10,344 nucleotides of DNA from Candidatus Bathyarchaeota archaeon BA1 (GCA_001399805.1 LIHJ01000043.1:9996-20339), one strand, 5' to 3'; numbered from the stretch's first letter, positions 1-6,728 are shown. Numbers and translations are program-made. Notes: generated by a model from the letters alone, not told the origin.

Positions 1-616
1 CAACAACTTCTCCGTAGACGACCTCCGGCACCTCTTCATCATTAACTGCCTTCTCAAAGAGTGGGCCAACAACCTTCTCACCTTCCCCAATAACCACACA
101 GTCTATCCATAACCTGCTTCGGTTCTCTTTGTCTTCAAGCTGCCACGCGCCGGGACCACCAACAATGATCCTGGGTTTAAATCTTTGAATTGTAGGATGG
201 CTTAATATCTCCCTGAACTTTACTGCCATGTAGGCTTCTCCGCCAAACAACTGTGTAAAGGTAGAAGTGGCTGGGCCCATCCCTAAGGGATCATTCCCTG
301 TTATCCCAACAACCCTTGTGTTCGGTCCAACAACCTTATTGAGATGATCCGGATGAGCAACGATCACGTCGTCTCTTTGAAAACCGTAATTCAGCAGAGC
401 AGCCTCGATTTTTCTCGTTCCACAAGGGGCATACCTAACTGAACCATCCTCATTTACCTCCACAGAGGGACAAAAGAGGGAGAAGTAGAGCCAGTCGGGT
501 ATCAAACCCTTAGGCACACAGGCGCTAAACCCGAGGAATATGCCGCCTCCGTACTCACTCATGAGGGTTCGATCAGCGGTGAGAACAATCCTGTAACCGC
601 CAGCATTTGTCTTCAC
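1..616 (-). CDS. B12-binding-type radical SAM protein, N-terminal part (gene runs off the window)
   Basis: Reading the minus strand from a GTG at 616 gives 205 uninterrupted codons to the window edge. The N-terminus has a hydrophobic strand followed by LTADRTLMSEYGGG and GFSACVPKG. About 60 residues in comes APCGTRKIEAAL, then VVGITGNDPLGMGPA, IIVGGPGAWQL and CVVIGEGEKVV. The GGPGAW and GEGE elements are those of the cobalamin-binding-like Rossmann domain that precedes the radical SAM core in a family of archaeal proteins. The CxxxCxxC cluster motif would lie beyond the window, so the catalytic domain is not seen. GTG is chosen because an in-frame TGA lies at 634-632, an AGGGG sits about 9 nt upstream, and the TATA box predicts initiation near 621. 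The substrate is unknown. The gene is divergent from the decayed gene at 711. Confidence 0.75.
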   Translation of the reverse strand, partial: MKTNAGGYRIVLTADRTLMSEYGGGIFLGFSACVPKGLIPDWLYFSLFCPSVEVNEDGSVRYAPCGTRKIEAALLNYGFQRDDVIVAHPDHLNKVVGPNTRVVGITGNDPLGMGPATSTFTQLFGGEAYMAVKFREILSHPTIQRFKPRIIVGGPGAWQLEDKENRSRLWIDCVVIGEGEKVVGPLFEKAVNDEEVPEVVYGEVV

Positions 617-642
617 TGACCGTTCCCCTGCTCAGCGGCATT

Positions 643-650
643 TTTTATAT
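643..650 (-). promoter_or_regulatory. TATA box for the radical SAM gene
   Basis: ATATAAAA on the minus strand, centred about 25 nt upstream of position 621. This predicts a transcript with a leader of only a few bases before the GTG at 616. It is inferred from spacing and composition only. Confidence 0.45.
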
Positions 651-687
651 GATTATGTATTGTGATACCCAAAACTTTTAGATTTAG

Positions 688-695
688 ATATATAA
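688..695 (+). promoter_or_regulatory. TATA box for the decayed gene at 711-1019
   Basis: ATATATAA in an AT-rich stretch. Its centre is about 22-25 nt from the ACG codon at 714, which fits a leaderless archaeal promoter whose start codon has changed from ATG to ACG. It is back to back with the radical SAM promoter, so 617-710 is a divergent promoter region. Confidence 0.45.
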
Positions 696-710
696 GCATT
701 TACTGTGTAA

Positions 711-1019
711 GTAACGGCTCAAAAAACCTTGGTAGATCTGGCGGAAATTCTTCTGGCAAAGAGGATTGTGTGGAACATCGATATAAATTTGAAGTTAGTC
801 GTTGGTGGCACCGAAATAGGTGGGATAACGGGAAAAATCCCGTATGCGCCAACAGATAGCGGAGAAATAGCCAAATAGCTTCAATAGACGCTGCAGATAA
901 TTTCAAAAGGAGTTTCCATGCACATCCTAAGGCGTAGACTCAGAGTTATTTTCTCTTCTTTTATCGATGCTGCTTCGGAATTCTTCTTATCATATTATAT
1001 GTGCTATACAAATTTTTAG
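711..1019 (+). pseudogene. decayed small gene of unknown function
   Basis: From an ACG at 714 (AQKTLVDLAEILLAKR follows) the frame gives about 54 residues of protein-like sequence, including VVGGTEIGGITGKIPY and PTDSGEIAK, before a TAG at 876-878. A second in-frame TAG lies at 885-887 and the frame closes with a third TAG at 1017-1019. No ATG opens the frame. The ACG sits where a leaderless start is expected relative to the TATA box at 688-695, so loss of ATG by one base change is plausible. The part after 888 is less protein-like, and a shifted frame (ASIDAADNFKRSF) is equally readable, so a frameshift near 876 is possible. I do not recognise the family. It may instead be a short functional peptide using a TTG at 729. 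The composition makes pure chance unlikely, but this is a judgement by eye. Confidence 0.35.
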
Positions 1020-1103
1020 GCGAGGTGAAAAGAAAGCTGGTGCTCACGCCAAGACAGATTCTAAAGGGGACGTAACATTGTAGGCACTTAACTGCCGCTT
1101 TTT

Positions 1104-1459
1104 TCAAAATAATAGGTCGGCAATAACTTCTTTGATTGGCTTGTTAAAAAGATCGCGGACTTTGTTAAGGAGGTCTTCTCCTTTGCTGGTTAACGAGTAA
1201 TACTTTATGTTTCGTTTACCGTTTTTAACCCATTCACTCAAGACGAAGCCTCATCTTCTAACCAGCGAAGAAACAGATACACTACACTGGACTTCAACTT
1301 ATGTCCAGTTAACCGTCTGAACTCCTTAATGAGTTCATATCCATATCTTCGTCTGCGAGATAAAAGCCACAGCATAATCGGCTTATCCAGACCCCGTAAA
1401 AACGCGTTGACAATTCTAACCATTAGCGATATACGCTTCAAAAAAGATTTTAATTTCAT
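1104..1459 (-). pseudogene. PadR-family transcriptional regulator, single-base frameshift
   Basis: Starting at ATG 1459 (MKLKSFLKR), the protein has a PadR winged-helix DNA-binding domain: IMLWLLSRRRRYGYELIKEF, RRLTGHKLKSSVVY, then RWLEDE. The frame then hits a TGA at 1240-1238. Adding one G in the GG run just before restores EGFVLSEWVKNGKRNIKYYS and the usual C-terminal helix (DLLNKVRDLFNKPIKEVIADLL), ending at TGA 1106-1104. The restored length of about 119 residues fits short archaeal PadR proteins, which normally bind palindromic operators as dimers and often repress transporter or stress genes. The start is supported by a TATA-like TAATATTTTTAT centred near 1483, consistent with a leaderless transcript. 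A second start at MVRIVNAF is possible. It is head to head with a paralog at 1572. The lesion may be real or an indel in the assembly. Confidence 0.75.
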
Positions 1460-1476
1460 ATTATGAGCTTTTCCTA

Positions 1477-1489
1477 ATAAAAATATTAC
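1477..1489 (-). promoter_or_regulatory. TATA-like element for the minus-strand PadR gene
   Basis: TAATATTTTTAT read on the minus strand, about 25 nt upstream of ATG 1459. It lies in the shared upstream region of the two PadR paralogs, where an autoregulatory operator would be expected. I did not find a convincing palindromic PadR operator there. Confidence 0.35.
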
Positions 1490-1571
1490 AAAAGTTGCAA
1501 AGAAATTAACAAAACATGATCTAGATAAACTTGCGATTGAGGCTTGACCATTTGCTGAGGCAGAGGAAGAC

Positions 1572-1883
1572 TTGATCAGAGCAACTATTAGAGGCTTTAG
1601 CCGCTCTATCATCCTTTGGTTGGTAAGCCAGAAGCCCACGTCCGGATACGGGGTCCTCAAGGAAATAAAAAGGTTGACCGGTCAAACCTTCCACCCGGGA
1701 GTTGTGTACCCTCTTCTATATGAATTGGAAGAAGAGGGGTTTACAATTGGCGATTGGGTGCAAAGAGGCAGAAAACGCATCAAATACTAATCAACAATAG
1801 AAAATGGGTCAAAACTACTTAACCGCTTGCAGGAACTCTTCGAGATGCCAGTAAGAGAAGTGCTGAAGGACCTGCTCGGTTAA
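1572..1883 (+). pseudogene. PadR-family transcriptional regulator, internal stop codon
   Basis: From TTG 1572 the frame reads IRATIRGFSRSIILWLVS, then SGYGVLKEIKRLTGQTFH, GVVYPLLYELEEEGFTIGDW and RGRKRIKY, and stops at TAA 1788-1790. The same frame continues past the TAA with about 30 more PadR-like residues (NGSKLLNRLQELFEMPVREV, KDLLG) to TAA 1881-1883. In the neighbouring paralog the stop position is a tyrosine in KYYSLTSKGE, so a TAT/TAC to TAA change explains it. The winged-helix part (about residues 10-70) is intact. A truncated 72-residue protein without the dimerisation helix could still be made. TTG aligns with the internal Met of the paralog, and an in-frame TGA 27 nt upstream of the TTG limits the start. 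Confidence 0.72.
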
Positions 1884-1923
1884 ACTCAACTTGTTTAGTC
1901 GTGGCAAAAAATAGTAGGGTTTT

Positions 1924-2970
1924 CTAAGTTGGCTTTGTTCGCCGCAGGTATACTCGCATGTCTTCGGGTGTGGCGGATGGTAGGGGCAGGTCCTTCATGG
2001 TCACTAAGCCGGGCGCTGCATTCATCACTTTGGGGATCATGTTGATGATCATGGCCACGGTTCCGATGTCCCCGTGAACCCCACCCTTTATCTTCTCATA
2101 GATGTTGGCCACGCCTTCGATGGAGACAGCGTCATACTCCTCCTTCACGCCCGTGTGCGCTGTGAACTCCAGCGTTATAACAGCCTTTCCTTCCTTTATG
2201 CCATGTGCTACGCTTTTTAAACCAGCTACTTGTCCAGGCTTCACAGTTGTGTATGGGGTTTCGATCTCCTCCTCGGCTACCACTGGCTCTGGGGGGAGTT
2301 CCTGTATATCATCCAGTTCCCAACCTAATGCGTCGGCCATCATGGCTATAGACTCGATGAGCCCCACATGTCCCGTTATTTTCTTCTCCTCAATCATCCC
2401 CTTGAACTCCTCCTGTGTGAGTCCTGTCCCTATCTTCTTTTGGAAGGGTATCCTGCGCTTGGAGGAGTCCATCATCCTGGTTACTTTGATCGCCGTTACG
2501 TCTTGGCATGGTCCAGTGAGTACAATGGGCAGGGTATCCATGAGGTAGCCAGGGTTTATGCCCGTGCCCAAGACGGTCACCCCATGCCTCTTAGCGAGCT
2601 CATCGATCTCGTTTGAGAGTTCCGGATGCTTGTAGTAGGGGTATGACAGCTCTTCACAGGTTGAAATCACTTTCATCCCGGCTCTCACGCATTTCGCTAT
2701 CTGCGGATACACATCCCTTAGGTGAGAGGTGGTGGCATGGATCACGATGTCGGCCTTCACCCTAGAAAACAGAGCATCGGCGTCATCGGTGATTGTTACC
2801 CCTAACTGCTTCCCCGCCTCAAGAACCTCACCCAAATCCCTCCCGACCTTATCACTTGCGATGTCTATGGCACCAACTATCTCTAATCCCTTTTTTTCTA
2901 AGGCAAACTTGGCTATGCGGCTTCCTATTGCACCGATCCCGAAAAGAATCACTCTAACCTTATTTACCAT
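1924..2970 (-). CDS. 2,4-diaminopentanoate dehydrogenase-like NAD(P)-dependent oxidoreductase
   Basis: 348 residues. The N-terminal Rossmann domain has GIGAIGSRIAKF (glycines 11, 13, 16) followed by the acidic strand end EIVGAID, as in DapB-fold dehydrogenases. Family signatures follow: HATTSHL (79-84), ISTCEELSYP (102-111), VLGTGINPGYLMDTLP (133-148), and C-terminal HGDIGTVAMIINMIPKV with APGLVTMKDLP (299-329). These are characteristic of the 2,4-diaminopentanoate dehydrogenase (Ord) branch, not of DapB, whose HHxxKxDAPSGTA motif is absent. Ord oxidatively deaminates 2,4-diaminopentanoate to 2-amino-4-oxopentanoate in ornithine fermentation, but the other ornithine-pathway genes are not here, so the substrate is open. 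The start at 2970 is fixed by GGAGGT at 2982-2977. A longer open frame to 3450 only overlaps the divergent aldolase gene. Confidence is high for family and low for substrate. Confidence 0.85.
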   Translation of the reverse strand: MVNKVRVILFGIGAIGSRIAKFALEKKGLEIVGAIDIASDKVGRDLGEVLEAGKQLGVTITDDADALFSRVKADIVIHATTSHLRDVYPQIAKCVRAGMKVISTCEELSYPYYKHPELSNEIDELAKRHGVTVLGTGINPGYLMDTLPIVLTGPCQDVTAIKVTRMMDSSKRRIPFQKKIGTGLTQEEFKGMIEEKKITGHVGLIESIAMMADALGWELDDIQELPPEPVVAEEEIETPYTTVKPGQVAGLKSVAHGIKEGKAVITLEFTAHTGVKEEYDAVSIEGVANIYEKIKGGVHGDIGTVAMIINMIPKVMNAAPGLVTMKDLPLPSATPEDMRVYLRRTKPT

Positions 2971-2976
2971 TCTAAG

Positions 2977-2982
2977 ACCTCC
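2977..2982 (-). promoter_or_regulatory. ribosome binding site deciding the dehydrogenase start
   Basis: GGAGGT on the minus strand, 6 nt before ATG 2970. It rules out the upstream in-frame ATG at 3450, which would force a 320-bp antisense overlap with the aldolase gene. Confidence 0.75.
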
Positions 2983-3073
2983 ACTCACTTTTGATGTTGA
3001 TGTTAAGTTTCCACCATCTTCTCTTAAAACATTTGCTCTCAAGAAACAGCTCTCATCTGGACGCTGATAATGC

Positions 3074-3127
3074 TTTAAATGACTGATTAGAAATGATGAT
3101 GTGAAGGGTTGGATTTGAGGGTGAGGT
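3074..3127 (+). promoter_or_regulatory. promoter and ribosome binding site of the aldolase gene
   Basis: A TATA-like TTTAAA lies at 3074-3079. GAGGGTGAGG runs from 3117 up to the ATG at 3128, giving a GGGTG-type site. The 157-bp gap to the divergent dehydrogenase must hold both promoters. TTTAAA is palindromic, so it could be used in either direction, although it is rather far from the minus-strand start. Confidence 0.45.
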
Positions 3128-4018
3128 ATGTCAAAGCTTAAATTAGAGGGGATTTTTCCACCGCACATAACACCCTTCACGCGTGAGGGTGAGGTTAACG
3201 AGGAAGCGCTGAGAACCTGCATCAATTTCTGGATAGAAAGCGGTGTTTCAGGGCTGGTACCATGTGGGAGTAACGGGGAAGCCCCGTATCTCTCAAGGGA
3301 GGAGCGCAAGCGGGTTATCGGGACAGTTATAGATGAAATCAATGGCAAAGTTCCAGTGATTACTGGGACAGGTGGCATAAGCACCCGAGAAACCATCGCG
3401 TTGACCAAGGACGCCAAGGATTTGGGGGCTGATGCCGCGCTAGTGGTCACACCCTTTTACTTTAAACTCTCAAATAAGGAGATATATGAACATTATAGGG
3501 CGGTTATGGAAGCCGCTGACCTGCCAATAATTGTTTACAATGTTCCCAAATTCACAGGCTTCTCCCTAGACCCGATTGTGATTTCTCAATTAGCCTCCAA
3601 GTATGAAAACGTGATCGGGGTGAAAGATAGCAGTGGGAGCATCGCTCAAATAACTGAGATCATTCGGTTAGTCGGCAATAAGATTTCAGTGATGGCTGGA
3701 ACAGCCGATGGGGTCCTTCCCACGTTGATGCTGGGTGGAAAGGGCGCCATCGTTGCAGTAGCAAATGTGGCTCCCAAACTATGTGTTGATCTATATAAGG
3801 CATTTAAAGAGGGGAATTACGGAGAAGCAAGCCGGATACAACTGCAAATCTATCATCTAAACGAGGTGCTTGTGAAAAAGCATAACCAACTCTCAGCGAT
3901 CAAAGAGGCATTAAACGTGATGGGACTACCTGGAGGCTACCCAAGAAGACCAGCCTTACCACTGGATGAGGAAGGAAAGGGGGAAATTAAGAAGATATTG
4001 GGTAGCTACCTCAGTTAA
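3128..4018 (+). CDS. DapA/HOGA-superfamily pyruvate-type aldolase, probably not dihydrodipicolinate synthase
   Basis: 296 residues, the normal length of the class I (Schiff-base) DHDPS/N-acetylneuraminate lyase superfamily TIM barrel. Visible active-site elements are GSNGE at 47-51, TPFYF at 108-112 (Tyr111 matching DHDPS Tyr107), catalytic Tyr137 in VYNVP, and the Schiff-base Lys166 in GVKDSSG. In E. coli DHDPS the segment after the tyrosine is NVPSRTG, and its Arg138 binds the carboxylate of aspartate semialdehyde. Here it is NVPKFTG, with Phe at that site. GSNGE instead of GTTGE is the pattern of 4-hydroxy-2-oxoglutarate aldolase (HOGA). This points to another aldehyde partner for pyruvate, in synthesis or cleavage. 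It is divergent from the Ord-like dehydrogenase and followed after 57 bp by the PLP enzyme, suggesting one pathway. Genome annotators would probably name it dapA; I would not. Confidence 0.85.
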   Translation: MSKLKLEGIFPPHITPFTREGEVNEEALRTCINFWIESGVSGLVPCGSNGEAPYLSREERKRVIGTVIDEINGKVPVITGTGGISTRETIALTKDAKDLGADAALVVTPFYFKLSNKEIYEHYRAVMEAADLPIIVYNVPKFTGFSLDPIVISQLASKYENVIGVKDSSGSIAQITEIIRLVGNKISVMAGTADGVLPTLMLGGKGAIVAVANVAPKLCVDLYKAFKEGNYGEASRIQLQIYHLNEVLVKKHNQLSAIKEALNVMGLPGGYPRRPALPLDEEGKGEIKKILGSYLS

Positions 4019-4047
4019 TCATTCAGACGTAGGCGATTCGATTTATC

Positions 4048-4057
4048 ATTAAATACC
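4048..4057 (+). promoter_or_regulatory. TATA box for the threonine synthase-like gene
   Basis: CATTAAATAC with its centre about 24 nt before ATG 4076, which predicts a leaderless transcript starting at that ATG. The gene can therefore be transcribed independently of the upstream aldolase. Confidence 0.45.
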
Positions 4058-4075
4058 TTAACCATGTAGATTCTG

Positions 4076-5323
4076 ATGGATGAGAGAAGCATGAGCTTAG
4101 GCATGGGATGCGATAAGTGTGGGGGAACATATCCATTAGATGAGATGGTTTATCGCTGTGTGACGTGCAATTATCCCCTTGAGGTCAGGTATGACTACGA
4201 TGCGATCGCAACTAGAATTAGTAAGAAATTGATACGCAGACGGGAATGGAACATCTGGCGGTATAAAGAGCTTTTACCAGTAACAGATTTGTTTAAGGCA
4301 ACCTCCATTGGTGAAGGGGGGACCTCGCTTCAAAAAAGTGTGAGACTCGCTGAGAGGATCGGGATCAAAAACCTATACCTCAAGGACGAAACGAGAAATC
4401 CCACATGGTCATTCAAGGATCGAGGAAGCAGTGTCGGGGTATCCAAAGCCTTGGAGATCGGTGCAAATGCGGTGGGATGCGTTTCCACGGGGAATATGGC
4501 TGCCTCTTTAGCGGCGTATGCAGCAAAGGCGGGGATAAAATGTGTGATTTTGATGCCCTCTGGCACGCCGTTAGAAAAGATTACTCAGATGCTAGTGTGC
4601 GGCGCTAATGTGATTTCGATGGAGCGGCCCTATCCAGAAATATACAAGGCGGGTCTGGAAATCAGCAAGAAATATGGCATCTATTGGGTACACGCCGACG
4701 CTCCTATGAGGATAGAGGGACAAAAGACCTCATCTTACGAAATTTGTGAACAGTTAGGATGGGATGTTCCCGACAGGATGATCATCCCGACAAGTAGTGG
4801 GGGCAACATAAGTGCCCATTGGAAGGGATGGAAAGAATTAAAACAAATAGGTTTTGTCGAGAAGTTGCCCTCAATGGTGGCCATACAAGCTGAGGGATGC
4901 TGTCCAATAGTAAGGGCATTCCAAGGCGGGAAAGAATTCATTGAGCCATTTAAGAAGGCTAGAACGATTGCCCACTCCATCCTAAATCCAGATCCACCAA
5001 GCGGGCAACGGGTGTTAAAGCTATTAAAAGAGTCTAATGGTATGGCTGAAGCTGTTTCAGATAAAGAACTACTGGATGCCCAAAAACTCTTGGCTGAAAC
5101 GGAGGGCATATTCGCAGAACCAGCCGGGGCAGCCTCTGTTGCAGGACTAAAAAAATTGTTAGAAAAACGTGTTATTAATAAGGACGAAAAGATCGTTTGC
5201 GTGGTGACTGGTGCGGGTCTTAAGGATGTGAAGAGCGCCCTGAAAATCTGCGGCAAACCCATTAGGTTGAAGTCCTGGGATGATTGCCGTCAATTATTAG
5301 AATCGATGGTAAGAGGAATTTAA
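4076..5323 (+). CDS. threonine synthase-like PLP-dependent enzyme with N-terminal zinc ribbon
   Basis: 415 residues. An N-terminal four-cysteine zinc ribbon (Cys12, Cys15, Cys28, Cys31) precedes a fold-type II PLP core. The PLP lysine is Lys114 in NPTWSFKDRG. STGNMAASLAAYA (137-149) and the phosphate-binding SSGGN (240-244) follow. EGIFAEPAGAASVAGL and VTGAGLKD close the domain, both typical of threonine synthase, which converts O-phosphohomoserine to threonine. Several positions differ from the usual form as I recall it: NPTW instead of NPTG before SFKDRG, TSSGGN instead of VGNGGN, and NPDPPSG where IGNPVNW is common. It may therefore be a paralog acting on another beta- or gamma-substituted amino acid; cysteate synthase is a known precedent. 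The start at 4076 fits the TATA box, with ATG 4091 as the alternative. It ends 7 bp from the convergent isomerase-family gene. Confidence 0.8.
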   Translation: MDERSMSLGMGCDKCGGTYPLDEMVYRCVTCNYPLEVRYDYDAIATRISKKLIRRREWNIWRYKELLPVTDLFKATSIGEGGTSLQKSVRLAERIGIKNLYLKDETRNPTWSFKDRGSSVGVSKALEIGANAVGCVSTGNMAASLAAYAAKAGIKCVILMPSGTPLEKITQMLVCGANVISMERPYPEIYKAGLEISKKYGIYWVHADAPMRIEGQKTSSYEICEQLGWDVPDRMIIPTSSGGNISAHWKGWKELKQIGFVEKLPSMVAIQAEGCCPIVRAFQGGKEFIEPFKKARTIAHSILNPDPPSGQRVLKLLKESNGMAEAVSDKELLDAQKLLAETEGIFAEPAGAASVAGLKKLLEKRVINKDEKIVCVVTGAGLKDVKSALKICGKPIRLKSWDDCRQLLESMVRGI

Positions 5324-5330
5324 AGGGTTT

Positions 5331-6035
5331 CTAAAGCATTCCTTCAAGAAGTATTCCGAAGCCTTTAATTTTAATGGAGATACTACACCTTTTAAGCATG
5401 GCCCAAAGGGTGGCCGTGTTGCTTGAGATAACGGGTTTTCTAAGGGTCTTTTCCAACCTTTCTATGCTGGATATGGTGGGGAAATTCGTGCAGCTTATGA
5501 ATACGCCATCCGCCTCCTTGCACCTCATCCCCATAACCAGTTCATACGCAGTCTGACCGCTCAATTTCCCAATCTTAATGTTGTCTTTAATCCCCAGACC
5601 CCTAAAGTCAACAACCTGAAATCCGTTTGCTAAGAGAAATTCCTCCTCCAAATCATTAATCTCATCGATATAGGGTGTGGCCACAGCAACCCTCTTTATG
5701 TTTAATGCCTTTAGGGCGCTTACGACAGCCCCAGCTGTGGCAACAGCTGGTATCCCCGAGGCCTTTTCGATTCTTTCCTCAATGATCTTGTCGTGTCCTA
5801 ATCCTCTGAAAAGGCTTCCACTCGTGCATCCATATCCAATTATGTTAACGCTAGCGTCTGCTAGTTTCAGGGCTTCCTCCTCGATCCCTTCCTCCATCTC
5901 AGCCAGTCCCTGCACCGTCACCTCCGTCAGCCTGAGGCGTGCGGCATGAACCGAGAAGCCTTTGGGCAACATTTCATGGAATTCAGCCTCCATTGTCGTG
6001 TTGGAGGATGGGATGATCAACCCTAACCTAGTCAA
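5331..6035 (-). CDS. maleate isomerase / Asp-Glu racemase superfamily protein
   Basis: About 234 residues from TTG 6035 (239 from ATG 6050). LGLIIPSSNTTMEAEF near the N-terminus is the signature of the maleate cis-trans isomerase / arylmalonate decarboxylase branch. Numbered from the ATG, the two catalytic-type cysteines are Cys75 in GYGCTSGS and Cys187 in ISCTNFP, the pair that acts as base/nucleophile in maleate isomerases and racemases. AVATPYIDEIND and KPVISSNTATLWAML complete the family pattern. Enzymes with both cysteines isomerise maleate or racemise acidic substrates; decarboxylases keep one. TTG 6035 is preferred because GGGAGGAG (6048-6041) lies 5 nt upstream of it and the TATA box at 6064-6077 predicts transcription starting after ATG 6050. 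It is cytosolic, with no signal peptide. It is convergent with the PLP enzyme, and a shared pathway is only suggested by proximity. Confidence 0.8.
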   Translation of the reverse strand: MTRLGLIIPSSNTTMEAEFHEMLPKGFSVHAARLRLTEVTVQGLAEMEEGIEEEALKLADASVNIIGYGCTSGSLFRGLGHDKIIEERIEKASGIPAVATAGAVVSALKALNIKRVAVATPYIDEINDLEEEFLLANGFQVVDFRGLGIKDNIKIGKLSGQTAYELVMGMRCKEADGVFISCTNFPTISSIERLEKTLRKPVISSNTATLWAMLKRCSISIKIKGFGILLEGML

Positions 6036-6040
6036 CTCTT

Positions 6041-6048
6041 CTCCTCCC
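6041..6048 (-). promoter_or_regulatory. ribosome binding site favouring the TTG start of the isomerase-family gene
   Basis: GGGAGGAG lies inside the first codons of the longer ATG reading. With 5 nt spacing to TTG 6035, it marks that codon as the likely start, so the natural protein would begin with TRLGLI. Confidence 0.55.
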
Positions 6049-6063
6049 ATTCCCTACTCTTTC

Positions 6064-6077
6064 ATTTATTAATAAAT
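6064..6077. promoter_or_regulatory. palindromic TATA element ATTTATTAATAAAT
   Basis: A perfect 14-bp palindrome centred about 25 nt upstream of position 6045, fitting the minus-strand isomerase promoter. Its symmetry means TBP could bind in both orientations, but the next plus-strand gene starts only at about 6258 and has its own TATA box. Confidence 0.45.
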
Positions 6078-6229
6078 TTGCTGTGGAAGAGTAGTGTTAC
6101 GGGTTCACACGCCTAGATAAGCCTTTCTTACCAGCGAGTTCCTCAGAAGGCTCTTCCCGATTCCCTCCAGAACGATTTTAAAAAGTTGTATGTTTCTTCT
6201 TTTTAAGGCTTTGAGAGTTAAACCAAAAG

Positions 6230-6239
6230 GATTAATATC
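6230..6239 (+). promoter_or_regulatory. TATA box for moaE
   Basis: GATTAATATC, about 25 nt upstream of the TTG/GTG cluster at 6258-6263. There is no ribosome binding site, so a leaderless transcript is likely. The 150 bp before it, back to the isomerase promoter, shows no gene or tRNA that I can recognise. Confidence 0.4.
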
Positions 6240-6257
6240 ATATTACTAATACAAGCG

Positions 6258-6728
6258 TTGGTGCTTCATGTGATTAATCGGGCTGGTGTTCATAAAAAGG
6301 GGCGGCTTTTCCTTCTTGACATATTGAAAAATACCAGAGATGAGCCGAGTTTCCATAAGGCCGGTGCCTTAGCATTATTCATTGGTGTCGTTCGCGGCGA
6401 GACCTCAAGCGGCGAAATAGTGAAAAAGTTGGAGTTGGAGGCGTATGAGGAAAAGGCTAACGAGGTTCTCAACAGCATCTGTGAGGATCTTCGAGAGAGA
6501 AAGGGCATAATCGATGTGCGTATCCATCACTTCATTGGGGAATTTGATGTGGGTGAGGATTTGGTTTACGTCCTCGTGGCGGGGGTTCATCGCCACGATG
6601 TGTTTCCAGTTTTGGAGGAGGCGGTGGAGCGATACAAAAGGGAGGCACCCATCTTCAAGAAGGAGCACATAATAGATAGAAAGGGGGCGATAAAATCCTA
6701 CTGGGTCAGCGAGCATGAAACTGGTTAA
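6258..6728 (+). CDS. moaE: molybdopterin synthase catalytic subunit MoaE
   Basis: 156 residues from TTG 6258. With MoaD, MoaE inserts two sulfurs into cyclic pyranopterin monophosphate to form molybdopterin, the dithiolene ligand of molybdenum/tungsten cofactors. The MoaE core is clear: ALALFIGVVRGETSSG (38-52), LELEAYEEKA (58-67), IHHFIGEFDVGED (89-101), and VAGVHRHDVFPVLEEAVERY with EAPIFKKE (107-136). His111/Arg112, Lys127 and Lys134 keep the spacing of E. coli His103/Arg104, Lys119 and Lys126, so it should be active. Start choice is uncertain among TTG 6258, GTG 6261 and GTG 6270 because no ribosome binding site is present; the TATA spacing favours the first two. It stands alone here, and no moaD or other cofactor gene is in view. 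Confidence 0.88.
   Translation: MVLHVINRAGVHKKGRLFLLDILKNTRDEPSFHKAGALALFIGVVRGETSSGEIVKKLELEAYEEKANEVLNSICEDLRERKGIIDVRIHHFIGEFDVGEDLVYVLVAGVHRHDVFPVLEEAVERYKREAPIFKKEHIIDRKGAIKSYWVSEHETG

Noticed and set aside
876..887. Pyrrolysine-encoding TAG codons
   Set aside because: Two TAGs within four codons, no methylamine methyltransferase similarity and no pyl genes in view make decay far more likely.
1460..1660. N-terminal extension of the minus-strand PadR frame to 1660
   Set aside because: It runs antisense to the conserved winged-helix part of the plus-strand PadR copy, and ATG 1459 has a well-placed TATA-like element.
2971..3450. N-terminal extension of the dehydrogenase frame to ATG 3450
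   Set aside because: It overlaps the divergent aldolase gene, is not Rossmann-like, and GGAGGT directly precedes ATG 2970.
4735..5262. Minus-strand 175-codon open frame
   Set aside because: It is a shadow of the threonine synthase-like gene with no motif of its own.
6051..6257. Possible tRNA suggested by GGGTTCACACG
   Set aside because: The T-loop consensus, matching acceptor arms and anticodon arm cannot be assembled around it.
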